From Nocardioides pocheonensis (GTDB lineage: Bacteria; Actinomycetota; Actinomycetes; Propionibacteriales; Nocardioidaceae), in the NCBI RefSeq assembly GCF_003725535.1, contig NZ_RJSF01000047.1, positions 293,381-357,380 of the forward strand: a DNA stretch of 64,000 nt, written 5' to 3'. Shown one piece after another: positions 8,445 to 16,849 of this stretch. Positions within the stretch are counted from its first letter, which is position 1; each line of letters starts with the position of its first letter. The notes beneath the pieces were generated by a model. It was not told where the DNA came from, did no database searches, and was given only the letters and a program-made list of their open reading frames with translations. Made by a program: the position numbers and the translations under genes.

Positions 8445-8829
8445 TCCGCGCACAGGCCGGGACGAGCGCGGCTCGGTGTCCATCGAACTCGTGATCCTGC
8501 TCCCTGCACTGTTCGCCGTGATGTTCCTCGGGATGCAGGCGGCGCTGTACTACCACGCCCGAACCGTCGCGATCGCGGCCGCCCAGGAGGGCGCCCGGGC
8601 CGCCGGCGGCGAGCAGGGCAAGCAGGTTGACGGCGTGCACGCCGCCACCGCGTTCGTCGACGACGCGGGCGGCGATGACGTGCTGTCCGGTTTGACTACG
8701 ACAGCAACGCGGACTGCGACGACCGCCACCGTCGTCGTCCAAGGACACAGCCTGAGCGTGATCCCGGGCTGGTCACCGGCGGTCCGGCAGGTCGCGACCG
8801 TGGAGGTGGAGAGGCTGACGGAACCGTGA
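8413..8829 (+). CDS. TadE-family pseudopilin (copy 1)
   Basis: 138 residues. A basic leader ends in DERG/SVSIE with glutamate at +5, followed by a hydrophobic helix (LVILLPALFAVMFLGMQAAL) and a secreted C-terminal part. This is the TadE-like pattern of minor pseudopilins needed for Tad pilus biogenesis. The ATG at 8413 lies inside the flp gene; the same overlapping ATG is kept in copy 2 (34621), which supports it. The 3' end overlaps the next gene by GTGA. Confidence 0.83.
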   Translation: MSSCRPGRSSSPRTGRDERGSVSIELVILLPALFAVMFLGMQAALYYHARTVAIAAAQEGARAAGGEQGKQVDGVHAATAFVDDAGGDDVLSGLTTTATRTATTATVVVQGHSLSVIPGWSPAVRQVATVEVERLTEP

Positions 8830-9269
8830 TCCGCCTCCGGCGCCATCACAGGGATGAACGCGGTTCGGCCGCCATCGAAGCAGCCGTCGGCGTACCCGCC
8901 TTCGTGCTCTTCGTCGGCCTCATCATCTTCGGCGGGCGAACCGCCACAGCCCATCAGTCGGTCGAGTCGGCCGCCGCGGACGCCGCTCGTGCCGCATCCA
9001 TCGAACGCACCAGCACCTCCGCCCGCGCTGCGGCGATCAGCGCCGCCACGACCAGCCTGTCCAACCAGGGCGTCCCCTGCCTCGACCTCGACGTCGCTGT
9101 CGACGCGAATCAGTTCATCAACCGCACCGTCGGCGAAGCCGCGACGGTGTCGGTCCAGGTCCAGTGCCGGATCGACCTGTCCGACCTGTCGGTCCCAGCA
9201 GTACCAGGCAGTCGCCTGATCTCGGCAACGATGACGAGCCCGATCGACACGTTCCGGGAGCGCGCATGA
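8826..9269 (+). CDS. Second TadE/TadF-like pseudopilin (copy 1)
   Basis: 147 residues. RDERG/SAAIE again gives a prepilin-type site with glutamate at +5, then a helix (VGVPAFVLFVGLIIFGG) and an exported part with two cysteines (PCLDLDV and VQCRIDL). Probably a minor pseudopilin of the Tad system, TadF-like by position. GTG at 8826 overlaps the preceding stop and ATGA joins it to the next gene. Confidence 0.8.
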   Translation: MIRLRRHHRDERGSAAIEAAVGVPAFVLFVGLIIFGGRTATAHQSVESAAADAARAASIERTSTSARAAAISAATTSLSNQGVPCLDLDVAVDANQFINRTVGEAATVSVQVQCRIDLSDLSVPAVPGSRLISATMTSPIDTFRERA

Positions 9270-9709
9270 ACCGGATCTCCGCTGACCGTTGGGCTTCCCG
9301 GGACGAGCGCGGGTCGATCTCGCTGTGGATGGTCACCGCGAGCTTCGTGATGATGATGCTCGTCGGCCTCGCAGTCGACCTCGGCGGCCAGGTCCACGCC
9401 CAGCAGCGCGCACACGACATCGCCGCTGAAGCCGCCAGGGCCGGCGGCGAGCGGGTGCAGGCGGCGCCCGCCATCGAAGGGCGCTACGTCGGCGTCGATA
9501 CCGCCGCCGCGCGGATCGCGGCCGAACAGTACCTCGCCTCGGCCGGCGTGACCGGGACCGTGCGCATCACCGGCGGAGACACGATCACGGTGGAAGTCAC
9601 CGACACCTACACCCCGGACTTCTTGAGCTTCATCGGGATCGGAGACCTGACCGTCACCTCCGATGCCTCCGCCCGCCTCATCCGCAGCCTGGGAGGGACC
9701 GAACAATGA
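9266..9709 (+). CDS. TadG-like minor pilus protein (copy 1)
   Basis: 147 residues. DERG/SISLW precedes the helix VTASFVMMMLVGLAVDLGG, as in TadG and TadE N-termini, but +5 is tryptophan rather than glutamate. It is therefore either not cleaved or an atypical pseudopilin. The rest is an exported Ala-rich region ending DLTVTSDASARLIRSL. It is shorter than full TadG proteins and lacks a von Willebrand domain. ATG at 9266 overlaps the previous stop. Confidence 0.75.
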   Translation: MNRISADRWASRDERGSISLWMVTASFVMMMLVGLAVDLGGQVHAQQRAHDIAAEAARAGGERVQAAPAIEGRYVGVDTAAARIAAEQYLASAGVTGTVRITGGDTITVEVTDTYTPDFLSFIGIGDLTVTSDASARLIRSLGGTEQ

Positions 9710-12700
9710 GCCCGACAGTGAGTACGACGCGCAACCGTGTCGCCGCACTCGGCGCGAGCCTGCTCATCCTCGCGCTCGTGGTCGGGACGCCAGCGCTGCT
9801 CCTCGCGATCGGCGTGACACCGTGGCGCGAGGACCTCGGCGAGCTGAGCACCCTGCTGACCAGCCCCGACGATGGAACCCTCGCGCTGCTGGTCATCGGC
9901 GTCGTGGCGTGGGTCGCGTGGGCCGTTGTGGCGGTCTCGCTGGTGGTCGAGATCGCGGCAGCGACCCGCGGCGTCAGCGCGCCGCGCCTGCCGGCTCTCG
10001 GGATGCCGCAGCGGCTCGCAGGCCGACTCGTCACGGTCGCCGCCTTGCTCTTCGCCGTTGCCCCGAGCCTGGCGCCCATGTTCACCCCGATGGCCGCTCA
10101 CGCGGCTGCCGTACCAGAAGCCCCAAGGCACGACCCGGTGCCAGAAGCCGCTCCGATCGCGCCCGTGCAGCAGTCGGCCCCAGCGCCCGCAGCCGTCGAC
10201 CACCACGCGCAACCAACTGTCGACTACACCGTGCGCCGGGGCGACAGCCTCTGGAAGATCGCCAAGGAGAAGCTGGGCGACGGCACGAGGTACACCGAGA
10301 TCGTCGCCCTGAACGAAGGTCTGCTCCACGGGCAGCCCAACTTCATCGACCCCGGTCTCGTGCTGCACCTCCCAGGCGACGCCGCACCAACCGAGCGGAC
10401 GGCGGACGCCGAGGGTCGAGCCGACGCCGAGTACGTCGTCGAGCCGGGCGACTCGCTGTGGGCCATCGCCGAAGAGCAACTCGGCGACCCGACCCACTAC
10501 CCGGAGATCTTCGAGGCATCCAAGGAGACCCTCCAGCCGGACGGTGCCCACCTCCGCGACCCGAACCTGATCCGACCCGGGTGGAAGCTGACCATCCCCG
10601 AGGACAAGCCTGCCGATGCGACCCTCGACCCGCCGGCTGTGCCGTCGCCCGGCGGCAAGCACAGCGGTCCCGCGCCGGACATGACCAAGCCGTCGGGCGA
10701 TTCACCGAACAGTCCCACCGACATCTATCCGCCCGACCATGACCCAGCACCCTCGACGTCGGACGCCGAGGACGACACGGACACCTCCGTCGGCTGGCTG
10801 CTCCCTGGGCTGGCCGGGGCGGGCGCACTGCTGGCCGGGTCGCTCTTGATCACCGTTCGCGCTCACCGGCGCACCCAGCAGCGCTACCGTCGCCCAGGCT
10901 TCACCCTCGCCCCGCCGCCACCCCAGGTGCGAGACATCGAGAAGACCGTCACTGCAACCGGGGGCCCAGCTGCCAAGTTCGTCGAGCAGCTCGACAAGCT
11001 CCTGCACCACCTCGCGGCCACCACGGATCCGCTGCCCAAACTCGAGTCGATCGAGGTCGGCAAGCACGCCGTCACCCTGCACCTCGCCGAGCCGATCAGC
11101 CTGCCCGAGCCGTGGAGCGGATTGGACACGACGTGGACTGCCGACCTCGACTCGCCCGTGGGCGAGGTGGACACGCTCTCGCCGTACCCGCTCCTCGCCA
11201 GCGTCGGTCAGGACGACGAAGGCCACCTCTGGTTGCTCGACCTCGAACACCTCGGCGTCGTCAGCCTCACCGGCGACGCCGAGCACGCCGAGGCGCTCGC
11301 ACGACACCTCGCGGTCGAGCTGACGCTCAACCCATGGTCGGTGATCGCCGAGATCAACACCATCGACCTGGCACCCGAACTGACGCCGCTCGAATCCTGG
11401 CGGGTGAGCCAGCACACGGTTGACGACACCGACTTCCTCTCGGACATCCGCAAGCAGACCGAGCCCGCTACCTACTCCACGTACAGCGACCCCGAGCCGT
11501 ACTACGCGGTGCTCTTGCCAGCGGCGGCGCGAGGCGCCGACGTGACCGCGCTGGTCGACATCGTCCGCCGCCAGAGATCTCGCTCCGGGCTGGGCATCAT
11601 CACGGTCGGGGAAGCAGAACCTGGTGACGTCGTCCTCGAACTCACTGCAGGTGGCCGCCTGCGGACTCCTCACCTCGGGTTGGACCTCACCGCCGCCGGT
11701 CTCACGGCCGATGAAACCGCCGCCTGCGCCGCGATCGTGGACCTCACCTTCGACGCCGAGGCGACCACCCCGATGCCCCGCCACGAAAGGGCCACCGGGT
11801 GGAGGGCCCTCGCCGACCAGGCCGGCGCGCTCGTCGACGACCTCACTGAGCAACGCCCAGCAGGTGTAGCCAGTGCGGCCTCACTCCTGCCCGAAGCGCC
11901 GCAGCGCTACGAGGCCGTGGCTGCGGCCACCGCCGAAGACGTCGCCACGCTGGCACCAGTAGTACCGGAGACGACCCGCAAGCTTGTCGAGGACGCCGAC
12001 CCACAGCTCGACGACGACCTGACCGAATGGCGCAACCCGGCCAGCGCCCTGCCGAAGCTGCACTTGCTCGGACCCGTCACCTTGGAGGCCGAAGCGGTGA
12101 CGGAGCGGCCGGCGTACTTCGCCGAGCTGGCCACCTACCTCGTCCTCCACCCTGCCGGCGTCTCCTCGGCGCAGATCGAGGAAGCCCTCGGCGTCAGCAA
12201 GTCCCGGGCACGTACCGACCTTGCGCTCCTGCGCCGCTGGCTCGGCACCGACCCCCGCACCGGTGGCCTCCACCTCCCGACAGCCACGACTTCGCCCGCC
12301 CCCGCCAACGGAGGCACAGGCGGTTACCAACTGCACGACGTGCTCGTCGACCTCGACCTCTTCCGCCGGCTCCGCGGCCGCGCCCAGGCCCGGGGGGCTG
12401 ATGGCATGCCCGACCTGGTCGCCGCACTCGAACTCCTCACTGGGCCCCCGTTCAGCAGCCTGCGCAACCACGGCTGGAGCTGGCTCCTCGACGGCGAACG
12501 GCTTCACGAGCTCGCCGCCTACGCGGCCGTCGACGTCGCCCACATCGTCACGACCGACGCCATCTCCCGTGGCGACCTCGCCCGAGCACGATTCGCTGCC
12601 GAAACCGGCTGCAAGGCCGCGCCGTACGACGACATCTGCCGCCTCGACCTCGCCAAGGTCGAGGAAGCTAGCGGCCACGCAGACGCAGCCGAGCAGATCG

Positions 12701-12837
12701 TTGACAAGGACGTCTGCAACCGATCTGACGACCTGCTGCCGCCCATCGACCTCCCCAAACGGACCAACGAGGTCATCAAGAACAACGACTGGGGCGGTCC
12801 CAAGAGGCGCAAAGGCGGCCAGACCGGGCGGACCTGA
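9706..12837 (+). CDS. Membrane protein with two LysM domains and a C-terminal BTAD-like regulator domain (copy 1)
   Basis: 1043 residues. Three hydrophobic segments (about 12-35, 59-83, 107-122) precede two LysM domains (about 172-222 and 242-297, each with RRGDSLWKIA- or EPGDSLWAIA-type cores). A Pro/Asp-rich linker and another helix (about 362-384) follow, then a long cytoplasmic part. The C-terminus (about 800-1000) has a winged-helix-like stretch (GVSSAQIEEALGVSKSRART) and a TPR-like region resembling bacterial transcriptional activator (BTAD) domains. LysM binds peptidoglycan, so the protein may sense or anchor at the wall and signal inward. The ATG overlaps the TadG-like stop (ATGA), so it is the last gene of the tad operon. 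Confidence 0.82.
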   Translation: MSPTVSTTRNRVAALGASLLILALVVGTPALLLAIGVTPWREDLGELSTLLTSPDDGTLALLVIGVVAWVAWAVVAVSLVVEIAAATRGVSAPRLPALGMPQRLAGRLVTVAALLFAVAPSLAPMFTPMAAHAAAVPEAPRHDPVPEAAPIAPVQQSAPAPAAVDHHAQPTVDYTVRRGDSLWKIAKEKLGDGTRYTEIVALNEGLLHGQPNFIDPGLVLHLPGDAAPTERTADAEGRADAEYVVEPGDSLWAIAEEQLGDPTHYPEIFEASKETLQPDGAHLRDPNLIRPGWKLTIPEDKPADATLDPPAVPSPGGKHSGPAPDMTKPSGDSPNSPTDIYPPDHDPAPSTSDAEDDTDTSVGWLLPGLAGAGALLAGSLLITVRAHRRTQQRYRRPGFTLAPPPPQVRDIEKTVTATGGPAAKFVEQLDKLLHHLAATTDPLPKLESIEVGKHAVTLHLAEPISLPEPWSGLDTTWTADLDSPVGEVDTLSPYPLLASVGQDDEGHLWLLDLEHLGVVSLTGDAEHAEALARHLAVELTLNPWSVIAEINTIDLAPELTPLESWRVSQHTVDDTDFLSDIRKQTEPATYSTYSDPEPYYAVLLPAAARGADVTALVDIVRRQRSRSGLGIITVGEAEPGDVVLELTAGGRLRTPHLGLDLTAAGLTADETAACAAIVDLTFDAEATTPMPRHERATGWRALADQAGALVDDLTEQRPAGVASAASLLPEAPQRYEAVAAATAEDVATLAPVVPETTRKLVEDADPQLDDDLTEWRNPASALPKLHLLGPVTLEAEAVTERPAYFAELATYLVLHPAGVSSAQIEEALGVSKSRARTDLALLRRWLGTDPRTGGLHLPTATTSPAPANGGTGGYQLHDVLVDLDLFRRLRGRAQARGADGMPDLVAALELLTGPPFSSLRNHGWSWLLDGERLHELAAYAAVDVAHIVTTDAISRGDLARARFAAETGCKAAPYDDICRLDLAKVEEASGHADAAEQIVDKDVCNRSDDLLPPIDLPKRTNEVIKNNDWGGPKRRKGGQTGRT

Positions 12838-12946
12838 ATCCCGCTCCAGCGATGACACCCGGGATGATGACAGGGGCTCGGTCCAACGGATCAGGCTCCG
12901 AGTCTTGCGGGCCTGTTGGACTGACTGACGGTGGGACGGCTGCGGG

Positions 12947-13491
12947 ATGACGGCCTCTTTCGAGGATCGCGTGAACTCGCCCGAGATGCGGTACGCCTAC
13001 CAGTTGGGTACTCGATGCGCATGATCGGCGAGATCGGGGCGCGCTACCGGGCCGCCCAGGACAGCGCCGACCTGATCCCGGCAATGGCGATGCTGGATGC
13101 CTTCTATGTGCACCTACGACTCGTGGCCGAGTTCCTGACGCGGCCAACGAACGGTCGCGACTTCGGTCCCATTGACCTCGGCGTCGTCGACTGAGTCGCG
13201 CCCAACACACGCGCGGCGAAGCGACTCAGGCAGTACTGGGATCGCGCCAGCAAGTACGTGCACTTCGGCCATCCCCGGGTTCCGGAGAACTTGGAGGAGC
13301 TGCAAACGTTCGAGGTAGGCGCGGATGCCTTGAAGTCGATGGCAGGTGACGCCTTCGAGGTACTGAAGGTCTTTGTCGCGCAACTACAGGACGTGGATTA
13401 CGCGGGACCCGTGCTCACGGTCGAGCGACTCCGCGCGCAGCTCCTGCGGAACGAGTTGGATCGGTCGATAGAACTGCTCCGACACGACTGA
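12947..13491 (+). pseudogene. Broken HEPN-like gene, present only in copy 1
   Basis: Two lesions are visible. An ATG at 12947 opens a short frame (SPEMRYAYQLGTR) that ends at 13024. Its natural continuation (MRMIGEIGARYRAAQDSADL) lies in another frame from 13015, a frameshift. That frame meets a TGA at 13192-13194 after IDLGVVD, and the same frame continues (VAPNTRAAKRLRQYWDRASK, then YVHFGHPRVPE) to 13491. The pattern (helical, LDAFYVHLRLVAEFL, then D and YWDRASKYVHF) resembles small HEPN-like proteins; the family call is from memory. It sits between the LysM-BTAD and Prim-Pol genes, where copy 2 has only about 145 bp. Confidence 0.6.
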
Positions 13492-13537
13492 CAAGCCCAG
13501 TCGAACGTGACGCGCGAAAGTACTTGAATTTCCTTCC

Positions 13538-13611
13538 CGGGCGGGGTTGACCTGCGCAAACGCCGCTCGGCAGGCTCGCCCGTGGCGCCGAGGGCGGGGC
13601 GCCCATGGGCG
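13538..13611. promoter_or_regulatory. Conserved dyad element upstream of Prim-Pol (copy 1)
   Basis: CGGGCG (13538-13543) and CGCCCG (13577-13582) flank a segment containing TTGACCTGCGCAAACG, and a palindrome CGCCC-AT-GGGCG follows at 13600-13611. The same arrangement stands at 39028-39104 in copy 2, although the surrounding intergenic DNA has diverged. It is probably an operator and promoter of the replication block. The palindrome covers a possible earlier start codon at 13605. Confidence 0.5.
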
Positions 13612-13646
13612 GTGATTGGTGCGAGCAGCGGTGCAGGGTCGTGGCC

Positions 13647-14555
13647 ATGAACGACTCAGCACCGATGAATGTGCCCCCTCCGCGGTGGAGTCCGCGGCTG
13701 GCGAAAGCCCTGTCCGGGGTTGCGGATCTCGCGACCGCCTCGGTGTTGCTCGCCCGCCACGACGTCCCGGTGTTCCCGTGCGCGCCCGGCGGGAAGCAAC
13801 CCCTGACGGCCCATGGCTTCCATGACGCCACGGCCGATGTCGCCGCCGTTCACGAGTGGTGGCGGCGTTGGCCCGACGCCAATCTCGGAGTCCCGACCGG
13901 GACAGCCTCGGGGGTGGATGTCGTCGACGTCGACGTCCACACCATGGGAAGTGGGTTCGCCGCGTTCGAGCGGGCCAGGGGTGCTGGCGTCGCCAATGGC
14001 TGGGCCTGGCTGGTCCGTACGCCGTCGGGCGGCGTCCACGCCTACTTCCTCCGGCGGACTGCCGAGGTGCAGCGGTCGTGGCAGGTACCGAGTCAGCACG
14101 TCGACTTTCGCGGTGATGGCGGGTACATCGTCGCTCCGCCCTCGCGGGTCACCCGGGCCAGCGGGCAGAGTCGCGCGTACGAGCTGATCGCCATCGGCCA
14201 ACACCAGGGCGGACCCGTTGACTCCCGGCAGCTTCGCGAGTTCCTCGAACCCCCTCGGCCGACCGGACCTCCGGCAGGAATGCCAGCCGTGGGCGCGCGG
14301 CCGGACAAGCTCGCCGCCTGGGTGGCGTCCAGGCCGGAAGGCGCGCGCAACCACGGGCTGTTCTGGGCGGCCTGCCGCATGGTCGAGGACGGCCACCCGT
14401 TCGATACGACCGCCTCCGTCCTCGGTGAGGCAGCCCAGGCGGCTGGCCTGCCCGAGCGTGAGGCCACGACGACCGTCCGATCGGCGTACCGGATCGCGTG
14501 TCGTCTCGGGACGGCACCGGGCCCTACACGACCGGTTGAGGCGGTGTCGCTGTGA
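13647..14555 (+). CDS. Bifunctional DNA primase/polymerase (Prim-Pol) (copy 1)
   Basis: 302 residues. N-terminal Prim-Pol domain: PVFPCAPGGKQPLT, WWRRWPDANLGVPTG, the metal-binding DVVDVDVH, then SGGVHAYF and HVDFRGDGGYIVAPPS. The C-terminus (ARNHGLFWAACRMVEDG) matches primase C-terminal regions of mobile elements. It probably primes or copies ICE DNA after transfer. I chose ATG 13647 because the conserved palindrome covers the alternative start at 13605, whose reading frame is nevertheless also open in copy 2. The stop overlaps the next GTG. Confidence 0.87.
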   Translation: MNDSAPMNVPPPRWSPRLAKALSGVADLATASVLLARHDVPVFPCAPGGKQPLTAHGFHDATADVAAVHEWWRRWPDANLGVPTGTASGVDVVDVDVHTMGSGFAAFERARGAGVANGWAWLVRTPSGGVHAYFLRRTAEVQRSWQVPSQHVDFRGDGGYIVAPPSRVTRASGQSRAYELIAIGQHQGGPVDSRQLREFLEPPRPTGPPAGMPAVGARPDKLAAWVASRPEGARNHGLFWAACRMVEDGHPFDTTASVLGEAAQAAGLPEREATTTVRSAYRIACRLGTAPGPTRPVEAVSL

Positions 14556-14926
14556 ACAACAACGAGTTCTACGACCGGCGCGATGACCGGGCGCTGGCGT
14601 CCGAGCAGACCCCGCCTCAGCCGCATCCCCAGGAGGCGGTCGCCGCCCTCGCGGTCCACCGTGACCCATCGGTCCCGGACGCTGCCCCCAGCAACGACCC
14701 GAAGCCCCAGCGCGGGATCGCCTGGGTCCGACCCACCGACCTGCCAACAGTGCTCGGCTCGAAGTGGGCCGGCCGCGGCATCGACCTGCACTCGGACCTG
14801 GTGCGCCGCTCCCGACGGGTCCCGATCACCGCAGCAAGGACCGGGCGTCGGATCAGCCGGTCCGCCATCGCCCGTCCCGAGCCTGCGTCCTCGACTGTGG
14901 CCTCGAGAGAGGAGCTGGGGCTGTGA
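14552..14926 (+). CDS. Small conserved protein of the replication block (copy 1)
   Basis: 124 residues, family not recognised. Polar N-terminus (NNNEFYDRRDD), then a conserved centre GIAWVRPTDLPTVLGSKWAGRGIDL and a basic C-terminal part (RRSRRVP, RTGRRISRSAIARP) that could bind DNA. GTG start overlapping the Prim-Pol stop (GTGA), and GTGA again to the next gene. Copy 2 has 123 residues with the same core. Its position suggests a partner of Prim-Pol or ParB. Confidence 0.65.
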   Translation: MNNNEFYDRRDDRALASEQTPPQPHPQEAVAALAVHRDPSVPDAAPSNDPKPQRGIAWVRPTDLPTVLGSKWAGRGIDLHSDLVRRSRRVPITAARTGRRISRSAIARPEPASSTVASREELGL

Positions 14927-15798
14927 CCTCCGCGCCCGAGACGCCGTTGGACTTCAGGACCACCGAGGGTCTCCGGCTGATGTTGGTGCGGCTCCGCTAT
15001 GCGTCTGACGGCTGGAGCCACGATCCCGATGCATCCGATCTGATGAGCTACGCGATGGAGAAGTACGGCGCGCTCGCCCGCAAGTACGGCTACGAGCCTG
15101 TCGAGGCAGCGATCGCCGCGTTCGACGCGATGCACACCCGTGCAGTACGCGTCGCCGAGGATCCGTGGGCCGTGGTCACCCGCGCGGTCGAGCTGACTCT
15201 GATCTACGACCATCGCGCCGATGGGCTCCTCTGCTCCAACCAGCAGGCGCGGCGGGAGGTGGATTTCCAACGTCATGACGCCGAACGGTTCAGCGACCGC
15301 GAGACTGACCTGGCCGACTTCCATCCTGCTTTCGCGATCCCGGCTCCTCAGGAGTTCCTCGAGTTCGATGACGGGGAGTCGGACGACACCGAGGAGGACG
15401 AGGAGCCGACGAACGCATGGTTCGCTGTCGACGACGCCGTGGCCGTGTTCGTCGCGCTGCGATGGCCGGAGGAGGTCGCGCGCCCCGCGATCGAGTACAT
15501 CTGCACCCGCCTGATGCGGGCAGGCAACCGCGGAACAGCCTTCGAGGCGTTGCGTCGAGACTCTCACGCCCAAGCCATGCTGGACGTCGACCAGCGGGCC
15601 TGGCTCGTCTTCCTGCGAGTCATCCTGGGTAACCAGCATCCGGACCGCCGCCTGACCTCGGCGGGCCGCGGAATGCTGCTTCGGCTCGTCATCGGCGACG
15701 AACCGCAGACTCTGCTCGCCGACAGGGCGCTCGTCGCCCAGATCGCGAGCATCCGCCACCCGGCTCGGCTCCGGGTCGCGGGAGGTCGCCGTGTCTGA
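14923..15798 (+). CDS. Conserved protein of unknown function, replication block (copy 1)
   Basis: 291 residues, no family recognised. Mostly helical. Very well conserved between copies at DGWSHDPDASDLMSYAMEKYG and RKYGYEPVEAAIAAFDAMHT, with an acidic linker (DDGESDDTEEDEE) and a C-terminal conserved block AWLVFLRVILGNQHPDRR. No signal peptide or membrane helix, so probably cytoplasmic. GTG at 14923 overlaps the previous stop and the 3' end overlaps parB by 8 bp. Strong conservation suggests an essential part in replication or transfer control. Confidence 0.65.
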   Translation: MTSAPETPLDFRTTEGLRLMLVRLRYASDGWSHDPDASDLMSYAMEKYGALARKYGYEPVEAAIAAFDAMHTRAVRVAEDPWAVVTRAVELTLIYDHRADGLLCSNQQARREVDFQRHDAERFSDRETDLADFHPAFAIPAPQEFLEFDDGESDDTEEDEEPTNAWFAVDDAVAVFVALRWPEEVARPAIEYICTRLMRAGNRGTAFEALRRDSHAQAMLDVDQRAWLVFLRVILGNQHPDRRLTSAGRGMLLRLVIGDEPQTLLADRALVAQIASIRHPARLRVAGGRRV

Positions 15799-16792
15799 GC
15801 ATGACGGTCACATCGAACTTGAGCGCAGCGTTGACTCGATCGTCGTCGGCGTACGCCACCGCAAGGACCCCAGCGACGACATCGAGCCGTTGATGGCCTC
15901 GATCAAGAAGCTCGGGCTGCTCCAACCGGTAACGATCACCCCGGATGGCGTGCTGGTGTGTGGCGCGCGTCGGCTCGCGGTCGTCAAACGGCTCGGGTGG
16001 CGCACCTTGAAGGTATGGGTACGGTCCGGGATCTCCGACGAGCTGAATCGCCTGCTGGCCCAGCAGGACGAAAACGAGCAACGCAAGCCGCTCAACCAGT
16101 TGGAGCAGGCAGCACTCTTCCGCGAGTTGCGGAAGCTGATGCACGAGGACGCCCAGCGGCGTCAGCGGGCGTCCAGGTTCGGGCCTGACGGCCGACCGCC
16201 GGGATCTGGCGGTCCCGGCGAGTCGCCGGGACCGATGCCGGGGCACGGCGACAGCCGACACCAGGCCGCGATCGCGGTCACCGGCAAGGCGTCGTACCAC
16301 CTGCTCGAAGAGATCTCCGCCATCGAGCGCATCGCCGCCGATCGCACCCTCCCTGAGACGCTGCGTCGGCTGGCGGACATCGAGCTCGAGGCAATCCAGA
16401 ACGGTGGCGACGTCCACCCGGCGTACGAACGCATCCGCTCGGCGAAGGCGTTGATCGATGCCGACGACACCCCGATGCCGACCGGCCCGGTCACCGATGA
16501 GGAGGTGGAAAGCCTCGCCAACGAAGCAATAGACCTCCTCGGACAGAAGCCAAGCCGGTGCGGAACCCAACGCCGCAAGCCCACGCCCGGCGCATCGGGG
16601 CGGACCCTGCGGGCCTTCCTGTTGACCTGGCGTGATCTCGACGGCTGGTCGAGGCACTACAACCCCTCCGACATCGCGGCCCAGCTCAAGCAGTCCGACT
16701 GGGAGATGTTCGAGCGAGTGCTCGCCGAGACGATCGCCTTCGCCGACGAGGTTCGCCAACTGCGGACCGCGCCCACAACGGCATCGGCCTGA
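15791..16792 (+). CDS. ParB-like nuclease-domain protein (copy 1)
   Basis: 333 residues. N-terminal ParB/Srx fold (about 9-80) with LGLLQPVTIT and the nucleotide-binding box CGARRL (about 57-62). An N-Q-R-rich helix follows (LAQQDENEQRKPLNQLEQAALF), then a Gly/Pro linker. The C-terminus ends with LDGWSRHYNPSDIAAQL. ParB proteins bind centromere-like sites; no ParA partner lies next to it, and the CpaE-like gene is far away. It may stabilise the circular ICE or regulate. GTG start, overlapping the previous gene. Confidence 0.85.
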   Translation: MSEHDGHIELERSVDSIVVGVRHRKDPSDDIEPLMASIKKLGLLQPVTITPDGVLVCGARRLAVVKRLGWRTLKVWVRSGISDELNRLLAQQDENEQRKPLNQLEQAALFRELRKLMHEDAQRRQRASRFGPDGRPPGSGGPGESPGPMPGHGDSRHQAAIAVTGKASYHLLEEISAIERIAADRTLPETLRRLADIELEAIQNGGDVHPAYERIRSAKALIDADDTPMPTGPVTDEEVESLANEAIDLLGQKPSRCGTQRRKPTPGASGRTLRAFLLTWRDLDGWSRHYNPSDIAAQLKQSDWEMFERVLAETIAFADEVRQLRTAPTTASA

Positions 16793-16849
16793 TCGGGTCC
16801 GCTGGCATACCTCGCTGTTGTCCCAATTTGCCAGCACAGAGGTGTGCCG

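Noticed and set aside
12931..13194. Intact 87-residue gene
   Set aside because: The same frame continues with coherent protein after the TGA, and a better N-terminus lies in another frame, so it is a pseudogene.
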